A stretch of 64,000 nucleotides of DNA from an uncultured Saprospiraceae bacterium (GTDB lineage: Bacteria > Bacteroidota > Bacteroidia > Chitinophagales > Saprospiraceae): contig CALJPQ010000013.1 in assembly GCA_937980645.1 (NCBI GenBank), positions 62,001-126,000 of the forward strand, given 5' to 3'. Positions 25,964 to 35,062 of the stretch are shown here, in pieces; position 1 is the first letter of the stretch; every line of letters begins with the position of its first letter. The notes under the pieces are model-generated. The model saw only the letters and a program-made list of their open reading frames with translations. It did no database searches and was not told the DNA's origin. The translations under genes and the position numbers were made by a program.

Positions 25964-27439
25964 TTAAGGTGCCTCTGCGGGCTCGACGGCATCCGGAGTG
26001 CTTTCTGCTGCAAGTGCAGACGACATCTCTGCCTCGGGCACTTGTTGGTCTTCGTCCAAACGGGGTGCTTTTCGGGCGCGCATTTCCTGGATCTGCTTAT
26101 CTACCTCCTCCATGGCCATGTGGCGCTCTCGGACGGTTACGACGGAAGGCAGGCTGGCAGCAACTTTGCGAACAATGAGTGCAGTGCGAGCATCTTCCAC
26201 CGACTCCGGGTCTTTTACCATTCTGGACACAAACGAGTTGAGCATATGCTCAAGCCCAAACCTCGACAGCTGGACGTAGGCGCGGTCCACAATCTCCTTA
26301 ACGATCTCTTCATCTGAGGGGTAAGCATTGGTTAATTTGCGCAAATGGTTGATGAAGAAAAACCTTTTGTGCCAGTCGAGAAAGGCTTCATACTCTTTCG
26401 GATCTTCGTCTGGAGATTTTTCATGCCTCTCGATAAAAAGGGCTCTCATGTACCGATGTGGCCAGGGGATATCGTTGAGATCTTGAAGGCGCTTCAGAAC
26501 ATTATGGACCAAATCATCGGCGACAAAGCCCTCGTAAAAGCGTTGGGTTGCCCGTTTTATTGCCGCCAAAGCCTCTTGCTCGGTGCGTACTCCTTCGCCG
26601 AAATGCTCCTGGAAGAAGGCCTCCGTCATTTCAGCAGGTTCGTGCCGGAAAATACGCCGTATCGTTACCTCAAACCAGTCGCTGAACGTTGCTTCCCGTT
26701 CCTCGTCCGACAGGCGTAAGAGGCGCCGGTACTCATTGGTAGTGCCAGCTTCCAACAGCGCCGCCAGACGCACCCGCACTACGTCGTTCGGAGAGCGCCC
26801 AACCAAGGCGTTCAGAATCTCTTCAGGAAGATTTTCTGAAAGCGCCAGAAACGACTCCTGTCGCCATCCGCCTTCTTTGGGCTGGTCGCCGTCCAATTCG
26901 ACCAGTTCTACCTCCAATGTATCCTTGAGCGCAGCGGCATCGGTAACCTCCTTTTCTGTGCCATACCTCTGGGCGATATCGGCCAGGTCTTTGGCCGCCA
27001 CCTCGTCCGGTATGTCCACCAAGATCATCTCGTACTCATCCTCAGGGCTTATGCCCTTGATCGTTTCCGGGTAAAGCCCTACCTCAAAGGGGATGCGATA
27101 TTCGTCGGGCAGATTTTTGAGCTTCGGCGTCGGAATGGCACTCTTTTGGTCTGTTAAGAGAGGCGGACCTATCACCGGATGTGACTTCTCTGACTGCTCA
27201 AAGTTTTTCAGTGCTTCTTCTAATTTATTTTGAAAGGTCTGACGCAGAATGCTTTCGCCGTACATGCTACGCACCATTTCTGTTGGCGCATGGCCGGGCC
27301 GGAAGCCTTTTATTTTTCCCCCTCTGGCAATCTTTTTGATTTCGTCTTGTACCTCGGAAAGGAGTTCCTCCTTCGTGATAATGACATCAAACTGCAAAAT
27401 GTGCTCCTCCTCAAGAAGGCGCTGCTCTATGGTAGGCAT
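25964..27439 (-). CDS. tig: Trigger factor (ribosome-associated chaperone)
   Basis: 491 residues, longer than the 430-450 typical of the family. The N-terminal ribosome-binding signature is GFRPGHAP (GFRxGxxP type) at about 45-52. The middle region, where the FKBP-type PPIase lies in E. coli, is poorly conserved, as I recall for this phylum. The long C-terminal arm region (about 280-460) is helical and charged, and the tail is acidic/alanine-rich. It catches nascent chains at the ribosome exit. tRNA-Leu is immediately upstream on the same strand, so the two may share a promoter (box at 27588-27595). Confidence 0.9.
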   Translation of the reverse strand: MPTIEQRLLEEEHILQFDVIITKEELLSEVQDEIKKIARGGKIKGFRPGHAPTEMVRSMYGESILRQTFQNKLEEALKNFEQSEKSHPVIGPPLLTDQKSAIPTPKLKNLPDEYRIPFEVGLYPETIKGISPEDEYEMILVDIPDEVAAKDLADIAQRYGTEKEVTDAAALKDTLEVELVELDGDQPKEGGWRQESFLALSENLPEEILNALVGRSPNDVVRVRLAALLEAGTTNEYRRLLRLSDEEREATFSDWFEVTIRRIFRHEPAEMTEAFFQEHFGEGVRTEQEALAAIKRATQRFYEGFVADDLVHNVLKRLQDLNDIPWPHRYMRALFIERHEKSPDEDPKEYEAFLDWHKRFFFINHLRKLTNAYPSDEEIVKEIVDRAYVQLSRFGLEHMLNSFVSRMVKDPESVEDARTALIVRKVAASLPSVVTVRERHMAMEEVDKQIQEMRARKAPRLDEDQQVPEAEMSSALAAESTPDAVEPAEAP

Positions 27440-27477
27440 GAAAAAAGAGAGTTGTTTACCGGACTATCATTGCTTTG

Positions 27478-27559
27478 TGCGGGCGGAGGGACTCGAACCC
27501 TCAAGCCTTGCGGCGCCAGATCCTAAGTCTGGTACGTCTACCAATTCCGCCACACCCGC
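27478..27559 (-). tRNA. tRNA-Leu (anticodon TAG)
   Basis: The bottom strand reads GCGGGTGTGGCGGAATTGGT at the 5' end. It has a 7-bp acceptor stem (GCGGGTG with CGCCCGC, one G-U), a D-loop with GGTAGACG, an anticodon stem CCAGA/TCTGG around CTTAGGA (anticodon TAG), a long variable arm and GGTTCGAGTCC for the T-arm. The discriminator base is A; CCA is not encoded. Length 82 bases, as expected for a class II tRNA. Confidence 0.96.
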
Positions 27560-27587
27560 ATGGTAGGGAGCTCACCCAAAAGGAGCG

Positions 27588-27595
27588 CAAAGGTA
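27588..27595 (-). promoter_or_regulatory. Candidate -7 box (TACCTTTG) for tRNA-Leu and tig
   Basis: TACCTTTG on the bottom strand ends 28 bases before the mature tRNA. It is the only exact TAnnTTTG seen between the tRNA and the divergent rel gene on that strand, so the tRNA and perhaps the tig operon start here. Confidence 0.5.
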
Positions 27596-27680
27596 GTCAA
27601 ATCGTTGGAAGCTAGCCGGAAAATTTTGTTAAATCGTTAATAACATCAAAATAGCCTTGCTGCGACCAAATAAGATTTCT

Positions 27681-27688
27681 TAATTTTG
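27681..27688 (+). promoter_or_regulatory. Candidate promoter for rel: TTG (27657) and TAATTTTG
   Basis: TAATTTTG is an exact -7 box, with TTG at 27657-27659, 21 bases upstream, in the range described for Bacteroides -33/-7 promoters. The ATG of the Rel/SpoT gene is at 27712, leaving a short leader. This is the best-formed promoter in the window. Confidence 0.6.
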
Positions 27689-27711
27689 ACCTATCATTAA
27701 AGAATACGCTT

Positions 27712-29952
27712 ATGTCTGAGTTGCCACCCAAGTCGTCGTCGGATGAATATGCCCGCATCATCCAGCGGGGCTACCGCAGGCTTCTTCGAGGTTTGCCCAA
27801 GCCGCTGAGCGATGAGGATCGCAAAGCAATTCGCCATGCTTTGGACCTGGCTGCTGAGGCACATCGAGGCCAGACCCGCAAGACCGGCGAGCCGTATATC
27901 TTGCATCCGATAGCCGTAGCCCAAATTTGTGTGGAGGAGATTGGGCTTGGCCCGACGGCAGTGGTGTGCGCGCTCTTGCACGATGTGGTAGAAGATACGT
28001 CGGTTACGCTGGACGTGATCCGCCAGCGCTTCGGAGAGCAGGTAGCCCTCATTGTGGACGGTCTGACCAAGTTGGATAAGAGCATGCTGAACCCCAGTTT
28101 CCGGCAGGCGGAAAACCTCGCCCGTGTCATGCGGGCCATGCTCGTGGACGTGCGCGTCGTGCTCATCAAAATGGCCGACCGACTCCACAATATGCGCACG
28201 ATAAAAGGCATGTCGCATGAGGCGCAAGTTCGAATTGCTGCCGAAACAGAAGCCATCTATGCGCCCTTGGCGCATCGCCTCGGGCTTTACAACATCAAAA
28301 CGGAATTTCAGGACACCTTCCTCAAAATCGTTCGGCCCGACGAATATCGCGAAATCGCGGATAAATTGGCCCAGACCAAGCGCGCGCGCGAGCAATACAT
28401 CCGCGACTTCATCCGCCCCATAGAAAACGACCTCCAAAAAAGCATGAAAGGCCTCAAGTACCGCATCCTGGGCCGCCCCAAGAGCATCTATTCCATCTGG
28501 AACAAGATGCGCAAAAAGGAAGTCGCTTTTGAGGATATTTACGATCTCTTTGCTATTCGCATTATCCTGGATGTGCCCTTCGAAGAGGAGCGCTTGGCCT
28601 GCTGGCAGGTGTATGCCATTGTTACCAATATTTATCAGAACGTCCCTTCGCGTCAGAAAGACTGGATAACGACGCCCAAAGCTAATGGGTACGAGTCACT
28701 CCATACCACCGTCATCGGCCCGGGCGGCAAGTACGTCGAAGTGCAAATCCGCACCGAACGCATGAACGACATCGCCGAACGCGGATACGCCGCTCACTGG
28801 AAATACAAAGGCCTGAAGCTGCTCCACCGCAACGAAAACGTCTTCGACAGGTGGTTTAACAAGATCCGCGAGGTGCTGGAAAACAGCGAGGCGGATAATC
28901 CCAACCAGATCATGACCGACTTCGAGGACATGATGCCCGAAGAAGAGGTCTATGTCCTGACGCCCAAGGGTGAAATCCGGTTTTTGAAAGAAGGTGCCAC
29001 GGCTCTCGATTTTGCCTTTGATATCCACTCCGACATCGGCTGCTCCTGCCGCGCCATCCGGGTCAACGGCAGCATCGTACCCTTTAGTTACGTACTCAAA
29101 AACGGCGATCAGGTCTCCGTTGAGACCGACAAGAGTTGCCGCCCCTCCGCCGATTGGCTCCGCTTCGTTACGACCTCTAAGGCGAAGAACCGCATTCGGG
29201 CCTTCCTCAAAAAAGAGCGCTTCAAAATGGCCGCCGATGGGCTCGAAATTTTGGACCGCAAAATGAAGCGCCTGTGCAACTGCTCCGCTGAAGACCACGT
29301 GGACATGCTGGCCAAATGGTATGGCTTTGAAGAACGCTTAGAATTCCTCGTCGCCGTAGCCCTCGAGCGATTAGACCTCTCGCGCCTGAAAGAACTCCGC
29401 ATCGAAAACGGACAGCCTGCGCCAGCAGAACCCGCGTCTAAGGCTGAAGGCACACCTGTCATCCCTGCCGAAAGCCGGCAAATCGAGCGCGCCATCAACC
29501 CTAGCGATATCATCATCAACGATGAACCGGGCAACTACTACGCTTACTCACTCGCCACCTGCTGTAACCCTTTGCCGGGCGACTCCATTTTCGCCTATAT
29601 TACCTCGAAAGAAGGCATTAAAATCCATCGAACTGCCTGCTCTAATGCCCCCTACCTCATGGCGAATTATTCGTATCGCATCTTACCCGCTCATTGGGGG
29701 GCCACCATCAAATCCAGCTTCGTCGCCACCATCGTCATAACAGGTATTGACGACGGCCCCGGCATCATTCAGCGCATTACCGATCACATCTCCAGCATGG
29801 GCATCAATATCCGCTCATTCTCCATCACCGGTGAAGACGGCTACTTCGAAGGGCGCATTGCCCTTGTGGTAGCCAATACGCATCAGCTCAACCAGGTCAT
29901 CAAAGACCTGAAGTCGCTCAAATTCGTCGCCACCGTAGGGCGCGTCGAGTAG
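27712..29952 (+). CDS. Bifunctional (p)ppGpp synthetase/hydrolase (Rel/SpoT)
   Basis: 746 residues. Domains in order: hydrolase HD domain with H90-D91 in ALLHDVVEDT (1-190, intact metal-binding residues); synthetase domain with GRPKSIYSIWNKMRKK, DIYDLFAIRI and TPKANGYESLHTTV (about 240-370); TGS (VYVLTPKGEIRFLKEGATAL, about 405-465); zinc-finger-like region with CCNPLPGD and HRTAC; C-terminal ACT domain (ITGIDDGPGIIQRITDHISS). With both catalytic centres intact it should make and break the alarmone (p)ppGpp in the stringent response. Monocistronic, with a good promoter upstream. Confidence 0.96.
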   Translation: MSELPPKSSSDEYARIIQRGYRRLLRGLPKPLSDEDRKAIRHALDLAAEAHRGQTRKTGEPYILHPIAVAQICVEEIGLGPTAVVCALLHDVVEDTSVTLDVIRQRFGEQVALIVDGLTKLDKSMLNPSFRQAENLARVMRAMLVDVRVVLIKMADRLHNMRTIKGMSHEAQVRIAAETEAIYAPLAHRLGLYNIKTEFQDTFLKIVRPDEYREIADKLAQTKRAREQYIRDFIRPIENDLQKSMKGLKYRILGRPKSIYSIWNKMRKKEVAFEDIYDLFAIRIILDVPFEEERLACWQVYAIVTNIYQNVPSRQKDWITTPKANGYESLHTTVIGPGGKYVEVQIRTERMNDIAERGYAAHWKYKGLKLLHRNENVFDRWFNKIREVLENSEADNPNQIMTDFEDMMPEEEVYVLTPKGEIRFLKEGATALDFAFDIHSDIGCSCRAIRVNGSIVPFSYVLKNGDQVSVETDKSCRPSADWLRFVTTSKAKNRIRAFLKKERFKMAADGLEILDRKMKRLCNCSAEDHVDMLAKWYGFEERLEFLVAVALERLDLSRLKELRIENGQPAPAEPASKAEGTPVIPAESRQIERAINPSDIIINDEPGNYYAYSLATCCNPLPGDSIFAYITSKEGIKIHRTACSNAPYLMANYSYRILPAHWGATIKSSFVATIVITGIDDGPGIIQRITDHISSMGINIRSFSITGEDGYFEGRIALVVANTHQLNQVIKDLKSLKFVATVGRVE

Positions 29953-30030
29953 CTGCCAGCCGGTAACGGCAACTATAAACCCATGTATAAATCCCTGTTT
30001 TTCAGTCAAAAAAGCAGGGCGCTAAAATTT

Positions 30031-30082
30031 TTTCAAAAAAAACCTTTTAAATTTTTTGTTTGAAAAATCAAAAAGTTTCAAA
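30031..30082 (+). promoter_or_regulatory. Inverted-repeat operator candidate upstream of the S24 regulator
   Basis: TTTGAAA (30059-30065) and TTTCAAA (30076-30082) form a 7-bp inverted repeat with a 10-base spacer. A further TTTCAAA at 30031-30037 pairs with the first arm at longer range. All lie in an A+T-rich leader 75-125 bases before the start of the regulator, the expected place for autoregulation. Binding by the regulator is a proposal. Confidence 0.45.
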
Positions 30083-30157
30083 TTTGCAGCACCAATCGCG
30101 TTAAACGCTGCGCAGGCGGGAGCCGCTGCAGCAATAACCTTTAAAATGTGCTGCCTT

Positions 30158-30898
30158 ATGATCAAGGACGATCGCATTGAACTGAACAAGCGCTTCGTAG
30201 AGGCCTTCCGCCTCCTGGAAGAGCGCGGCGACATTGTCAAGAACGACCGCAACGGCAAAGGCATGGGCGATGTGGCCGAAAAAGTGCTGGGCAAGCGCGG
30301 CTATGGTCATATCATTCGCGCCTTCCTGTCGCCTCACAGCAAGCGCGTAGTGGATTACAGCCAGGCCAAGGCCTTCTGTCGCGCTTACGGCATCAACGAA
30401 CTGTGGATGCTTTATGGCATCGGAAAACCCTTTGGTTTTGATGACACCCTGAGCGCCTTGCCGGGCGATGGCAAGTATTCGGCCAAAAGTGGCAACATAT
30501 GGTACACCACAGCACGCGCCTTTGCCGGCACCACTATAGGCGCTGAATGGCCGGAAGATGGGAGCTATTTCTCCATACCCGGCGTCAGCAGCTCGGGCGG
30601 GCGCTTAGTGGCCTTCCAGATCGAAGGTAACTCGATGGAACCAGTCATCCAGAACGGCGACATCGTCGTCTGCCGTGAAGTCGAGCGCGTCAGCGATATC
30701 CGCGACAACGAAATCTACACCGTCCGCAGCGACGGCCAGCTGTGGGTCAAATACGTGCAAAAGCAGTATGATGCCGCTGGCCATGTCGTTCGCCTCAAAC
30801 TCATCTCGGCCAACTACTTCGACCACGATCCCTTCGAAGTAGACGTCAACGAGACTACCAGCCTCTACAAAGTCATCCGCAAGATTTGCGCGATGTAA
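30158..30898 (+). CDS. S24/LexA-type transcriptional regulator
   Basis: 246 residues. The N-terminal 100 residues are helical and basic (FVEAFRLLEERGDIVKNDRN, GDVAEKVLGKRGYGHIIRAF) and probably bind DNA. The C-terminal S24 domain has the catalytic pair S159 (IEGNSMEP) and K198 (LWVKYV), and an Ala-Gly pair at 123-124 (AFAGTT) placed 36 residues before the serine, as in LexA. So it could cleave itself upon RecA/ssDNA signalling. The ATG at 30158 was chosen since the upstream frame runs through the A+T-rich operator region. A terminator follows at 30928-30963. Confidence 0.8.
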   Translation: MIKDDRIELNKRFVEAFRLLEERGDIVKNDRNGKGMGDVAEKVLGKRGYGHIIRAFLSPHSKRVVDYSQAKAFCRAYGINELWMLYGIGKPFGFDDTLSALPGDGKYSAKSGNIWYTTARAFAGTTIGAEWPEDGSYFSIPGVSSSGGRLVAFQIEGNSMEPVIQNGDIVVCREVERVSDIRDNEIYTVRSDGQLWVKYVQKQYDAAGHVVRLKLISANYFDHDPFEVDVNETTSLYKVIRKICAM

Positions 30899-30927
30899 GA
30901 GTATTTCCTGCTGTTTATTGTTTTCGC

Positions 30928-30963
30928 AGCCTCCCGGTGTCAGTCATCGGAGAGGCTTTTTTC
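30928..30963 (+). terminator. Rho-independent terminator after the S24 regulator
   Basis: AGCCTC (30928-30933) pairs with GAGGCT (30952-30957), partly extended by CCG/CGG, and is followed on the top strand by TTTTTTC. It lies over the last codons of lspA on the other strand. Confidence 0.6.
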
Positions 30964-31686
30964 TTTGTCCGTGTCGTCTGCCGGTGGCAGCGGAGACGGT
31001 TCTTCAGCACTTTCCTCTACCACTTCAAGCGAAGGGCTTTCAGCCGGTGGCTGATGCGGATGAGCCGTCAGTTCTTCCCGAAAAAAGCGGCGCTGAAAGA
31101 GGAGAATAGTCAGCACCCCGATAGTAATGGACGCATCGGCTACGTTGAAAATAGGGCTAAAAAACAGCCATTCCTCCCCTCCGATGCGGGGGAGCCACTC
31201 TGGCATACGGATCCAGGCAATCGGGAAATAGAACATGTCCACTACCTTGCCGTGCAAGAACGTACCGTAGCCCTGGCCTGGCGGCACTAAGCGCGCCGGC
31301 ACACAGTCGTGATAGGGCGATTCCGTAAAAATCAAACCGTAGAAAGCGCTGTCAATGATGTTGCCAATGGCACCCGCCGTAATGAGGCCCACGCTGTAAA
31401 GAAAGCCAAGCGGTGCCCGAGCTGCCAGCAGCATGCGCAGATACCAGATGAGTGCCGCCACCATCAGGATGCGAAACACACTGAGCAACAACTTGCCGTA
31501 TTCCCAACCGAAGGTGATGCCAAATGCCATGCCCTCATTCTCCACGAAGTGAAGTCGTGCCCAGCTCAGTCCCAAGATGGGCACATCCTGGTTGTAGCAA
31601 AAGGTGGTCTTGATGTAAATTTTCAGCGCCTGATCGAGCGCGAGCACCAAAAGTATTAGCAGTAGAACCTGATAGGAGCGTTTCAA
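30940..31686 (-). CDS. lspA: Lipoprotein signal peptidase (signal peptidase II)
   Basis: 248 residues from a TTG start. It is an inner-membrane aspartyl protease that cuts diacylated prolipoproteins. Four transmembrane segments are seen. The signature sequences are FVENEGMAFGITFG, GAIGNIIDSAFYG and VVDMFYF...FNVADASIT, with the catalytic aspartates in NIID and NVAD. The first residues MKRSYQVLLLILLVLALDQ fit the family; a longer frame upstream encodes unrelated sequence that spans the promoter. The last 45 residues (from about 205) are a proline/acid-rich tail not found in E. coli LspA. Confidence 0.94.
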   Translation of the reverse strand: MKRSYQVLLLILLVLALDQALKIYIKTTFCYNQDVPILGLSWARLHFVENEGMAFGITFGWEYGKLLLSVFRILMVAALIWYLRMLLAARAPLGFLYSVGLITAGAIGNIIDSAFYGLIFTESPYHDCVPARLVPPGQGYGTFLHGKVVDMFYFPIAWIRMPEWLPRIGGEEWLFFSPIFNVADASITIGVLTILLFQRRFFREELTAHPHQPPAESPSLEVVEESAEEPSPLPPADDTDKEKSLSDD

Positions 31687-31718
31687 AAGCGTGTGTTTTA
31701 TCTCTCTTAAAAAAAAAC

Positions 31719-31731
31719 GCCGCAAAGATGC
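31719..31731 (-). promoter_or_regulatory. Promoter-like element GCATCTTTGCGGC upstream of lspA
   Basis: The bottom strand carries CATCTTTG, one base off the -7 consensus TAnnTTTG, about 36 bases before the TTG start. The same 13-mer occurs upstream of the tsaC-like gene at 35284-35296. Confidence 0.4.
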
Positions 31732-31806
31732 AATGCTCAGCGTGTTCCGTGCGAAGGCGTCAAATCTTTCGATATTTGCCCGCCACATCTCGCAAACACA
31801 CAAGTC

Positions 31807-33798
31807 ATGGCAAAAAACAAGGGAAAAGGCCAACCTGTTGCACCTAAAAAAACTGCAGCAGCTAAACCGGCGTCAGCGGTGCGTTCGGCCGATGCTGCTT
31901 CCTCTTCGCGCATTCAGATGCTCGAGCCGGGCTTCTGGCAACGGCACTGGCCGGCAGTTCTGCTGCTAATGGCCGCTGCCTTCGCTCTTTACGGCGCCAG
32001 CATCAAATACGGCTATATCCTGGATGATGAGATGGTGATCCAGAAAAATGCCTATGTGCAGCGAGGCATTAAGGGCATTTTTGACATTTTCGCTCACGAC
32101 AGCTTCATGGGCTATTTCCAAAAAAAGGAAAGCCTGTTGCTGCTGGAAGGCGGACGCTATCGCCCCTTGTCGCTGGCCACCTTTGCCATAGAAATATCGC
32201 TTTTTGGCAAAGACCATCCGAACATCAGCCATTTCATTAACATCCTGCTGTATGGCCTCACCGGTGTGCTGCTGTATCGGTTGTTTCTGGCCTTTTTCCC
32301 GCTGCGAGGGAATGCTGTGTGGTACTTCAGCGCCGCCTTTTTGGGTGCTTTAATCTTTGTGGCGCACCCGCTGCACTCCGAGGCGGTGGCCAACATCAAA
32401 GGGCGCGACGAAATTCTGGCCCTGTTGTGCAGTTTGGGCGCCCTCTACGCCAGCCTGAAGTACTCCGATACACAGAGCAAGTTGTGGTACTGGATGTCGG
32501 GCGTGCTGCTGCTGTTGGGCATGTTTGCCAAGGAAAACGCTTTGACGTTCGTCGCCGTCATTCCGCTGACGGTGTGGTTTTTCGCCCGGCCGCCGCTGGC
32601 CCAGGTGAGGCGCATCGTTTGGCCGCTGCTGGCCGCTGCTGCGCTTTTCATTTGGGTGCGCTATCTGGCCCTGGGTTTTATGCTGGATCACGGCCAGGCC
32701 ATCAAAGATCTGATGAACAACCCGTTCATCGAAATGACGCGCAGCGAAAAGTACGCGACCATCTTCCTGACGCTGGGCTGGTATGTGAAGCTGCTCTTCT
32801 GGCCGTATCCGCTGACGCACGACTACTACCCTTACCACGTACCCAAAGTGAACTGGGACGATTGGCGCGTGCTGCTTTCGTTCGCGCTCTACGTAGGTAT
32901 GGGCGTATGGGCCTTGCTTAACCTCAAACGTCGCCAGGTGCCCGCCTACGCCATAGCGTATTGGCTGCTGACGCTGAGCATCGTTTCTAACCTGTTCGTA
33001 TCGGTGGGCACGTTCATGAACGAGCGCTTTGCCTACATGCCCTCGGTGGCCTTTGCCCTGCTGGCTGGCTGGTTCTTAGCCATTAAGTTGCCCGAATGGC
33101 TCCGCGAGCAGCCCCAGCGCCCATATTTATTAGGTGTAGGGCTGGCAGTCGTCGCGCTTGGTTTGCTGGGTTTCCTGACCATCCGGCGCGTGCCGGTGTG
33201 GAAGGACGTCATTTCGCTCAACACCGCCGCCGTGAACGTGTCGCCCAACAGTGCCCGCTCGCACTGCTTCTACGTGACGGCCATCTACGAGCACATTTAC
33301 CAGAAAACCCAAAACCCTTCGGAAAAGGCCCGCTGGGTGGACACCATGGAGTACCACATCAATCGCTCCTTAGAGATTAACCCTAACTACGGCTCTGCCC
33401 TGATTATGAAAGGCGCCATAGCCGCTGCCCGCTACGAGCAGAACAAGCAGCTCGACACCCTGCTGCAGAGATTCCGCATGCTCATGGAGCGCATTCCGAA
33501 CAACGCCAACTTCCGACCATTCTTCGACCAGTATATCAAGTACTTAGCCAACACCAGCGGCAAACCGCAGGCGGTCAGCGATTTTGTTTACCAACTCGGA
33601 TACGACTACTTTTTCCGCGACAAAAAAGACCTGCCCAATGCCATCGCCGTCATGGAACTGCTCTTAGACACCCGCGCCGAAGACGAGCGCATTCTGCGCG
33701 CGCTGGCCGAAGTTTACACGGCTGCGAACAATGCGCCAAAGGCTGCGGAGATGCAGGGGCGGGCAGCCGCTCGGGCAGGTGCCGGTGCTGGCCGTTGA
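31807..33798 (+). CDS. Polytopic membrane protein of TMTC/DUF1736 type (GT-C fold) with TPR-like C-terminus
   Basis: 663 residues. A basic tail (1-45) precedes about ten transmembrane helices. Conserved pieces resemble eukaryotic and bacterial TMTC proteins: YILDDEMVIQKNAYVQRGIK (acidic pair in the first loop), YRPLSLATFAIE, HFINILLYGLTGVLLYRLF and HPLHSEAVANIKGRDEILAL. The final 200 residues form TPR-like helices. TMTC proteins are O-mannosyltransferases in animals; the bacterial role is unknown. It is transcribed divergently from lspA. Its plan resembles the TPR protein at 10455-12680. Confidence 0.78.
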   Translation: MAKNKGKGQPVAPKKTAAAKPASAVRSADAASSSRIQMLEPGFWQRHWPAVLLLMAAAFALYGASIKYGYILDDEMVIQKNAYVQRGIKGIFDIFAHDSFMGYFQKKESLLLLEGGRYRPLSLATFAIEISLFGKDHPNISHFINILLYGLTGVLLYRLFLAFFPLRGNAVWYFSAAFLGALIFVAHPLHSEAVANIKGRDEILALLCSLGALYASLKYSDTQSKLWYWMSGVLLLLGMFAKENALTFVAVIPLTVWFFARPPLAQVRRIVWPLLAAAALFIWVRYLALGFMLDHGQAIKDLMNNPFIEMTRSEKYATIFLTLGWYVKLLFWPYPLTHDYYPYHVPKVNWDDWRVLLSFALYVGMGVWALLNLKRRQVPAYAIAYWLLTLSIVSNLFVSVGTFMNERFAYMPSVAFALLAGWFLAIKLPEWLREQPQRPYLLGVGLAVVALGLLGFLTIRRVPVWKDVISLNTAAVNVSPNSARSHCFYVTAIYEHIYQKTQNPSEKARWVDTMEYHINRSLEINPNYGSALIMKGAIAAARYEQNKQLDTLLQRFRMLMERIPNNANFRPFFDQYIKYLANTSGKPQAVSDFVYQLGYDYFFRDKKDLPNAIAVMELLLDTRAEDERILRALAEVYTAANNAPKAAEMQGRAAARAGAGAGR

Positions 33799-33799
33799 C

Positions 33800-35062
33800 T
33801 CAGGCCGTTGCACTTACGTCCACCGTAGCTGGCCTGCGCGGTTCGGCTTTTTTTTCCAAAAACCAGAAGCCAATCAGGCTTAACAGCGCCAGCACGCACA
33901 CCAGCGTCCACAGCGAAAAATAGCCCCAGCGGGCAATGACTTGTGTGCCAAACAGCGGCGCCAAAATGTTCGCTATCGAATATGAAATGCTGTACAGCGC
34001 CATGTAACTGCCAGCGCTCCCTTTGGCGGCGTAAGTAAAAGCAAAATTGGTGCTGAACGGCATCACCAGCATCTCGCCAAACGAAATGGCGACGATGAAG
34101 AGCAGTGCCGCCCATAAAGGGCTTAGCGGCAACAAAAAGACCGCAAACGCTACGGCATACAAGACCAGCCCCCGCCGAACAAATTGCAGACGCGACAGCC
34201 GCCCCTCAATCGAGTAAATCATGGGCATCTCCACTAAGAACACAAACAGGCCGTTGAGCGCCGTTACTAAGCCAATCGTGCGCTCGTTCCAGTGGTAGGC
34301 TTCCTTAAAAAAGAGCGGTACCGTCCAGACAAACTGCATGAATACTAGCGCATTGAGCAACGTAAACAGGGCAAAGGCCAGATAAGGCCCATCGCGGTAC
34401 GGCGAAGCCGTCGGCTCGGGCACCGCTGTCGAAGATGCGGAGGAGGCGGTATCCACTTCGGCAAACCCTCGCGCCGCTTTAGGCGAAAAAAGCCAGATAA
34501 GCAGGCCTGCGGCCAGAAAGCACGTCAAACCATCTACCCAGAACAGCCACATCCAGCCCAACGACACTAACAAACCGCCCAGCGCCGGCGCCACTGCCCA
34601 GCCTAAGTTGATGGACATCCGAAACAACGATACCGAGCGCGTGCGCACCTCCGGACTGCTGTACCGGGCAATAGCGACTGAGTTGGCCGGACGAAACGCA
34701 TCCGAAACCAGGCTCAGGGTGAAAACGCTGGCGCACACCACCACAAAATCCGTCAGCCACACCAACGCAATAAGCACCACCCCGGTCAGCGCCAACGACC
34801 ATACCATAACGCCATAATGGCCAAATCGGTCCGTCAGCCGACCACCCAGCCATGTACCCAGCAGCGCGCCCGCACCATAGCAGCCCAGCACATAGCCGGC
34901 CTGCTCAACGCTGTAGCCCAGCCGACTCGTCAGGTAAAGCGACAAAAAGACCACAGCCATTGAGCCACAGCGGTTGACTAAACTGACCAGCGACAGCAGC
35001 CATACAGCTGCCGGAATCCCGGAAAAGGCGTCGCGCCAATGGCGGTATAGTTTGGTGATCAT
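33800..35062 (-). CDS. Major facilitator superfamily (MFS) transporter
   Basis: 420 residues with twelve predicted transmembrane segments. The loop-2 signature is GTWLGGRLTDRFGHYGVMVW, a variant of G-x-L-x-D-R-x-G-R. A cytoplasmic loop of about 35 residues rich in S/T/A separates the halves (SSASSTAVPEPTASPYRDGP). The substrate is not deducible; the general family with this N-terminus includes multidrug and sugar efflux proteins. It is convergent with the TMTC-like gene, with one base between the two stop codons. Confidence 0.9.
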   Translation of the reverse strand: MITKLYRHWRDAFSGIPAAVWLLSLVSLVNRCGSMAVVFLSLYLTSRLGYSVEQAGYVLGCYGAGALLGTWLGGRLTDRFGHYGVMVWSLALTGVVLIALVWLTDFVVVCASVFTLSLVSDAFRPANSVAIARYSSPEVRTRSVSLFRMSINLGWAVAPALGGLLVSLGWMWLFWVDGLTCFLAAGLLIWLFSPKAARGFAEVDTASSASSTAVPEPTASPYRDGPYLAFALFTLLNALVFMQFVWTVPLFFKEAYHWNERTIGLVTALNGLFVFLVEMPMIYSIEGRLSRLQFVRRGLVLYAVAFAVFLLPLSPLWAALLFIVAISFGEMLVMPFSTNFAFTYAAKGSAGSYMALYSISYSIANILAPLFGTQVIARWGYFSLWTLVCVLALLSLIGFWFLEKKAEPRRPATVDVSATA

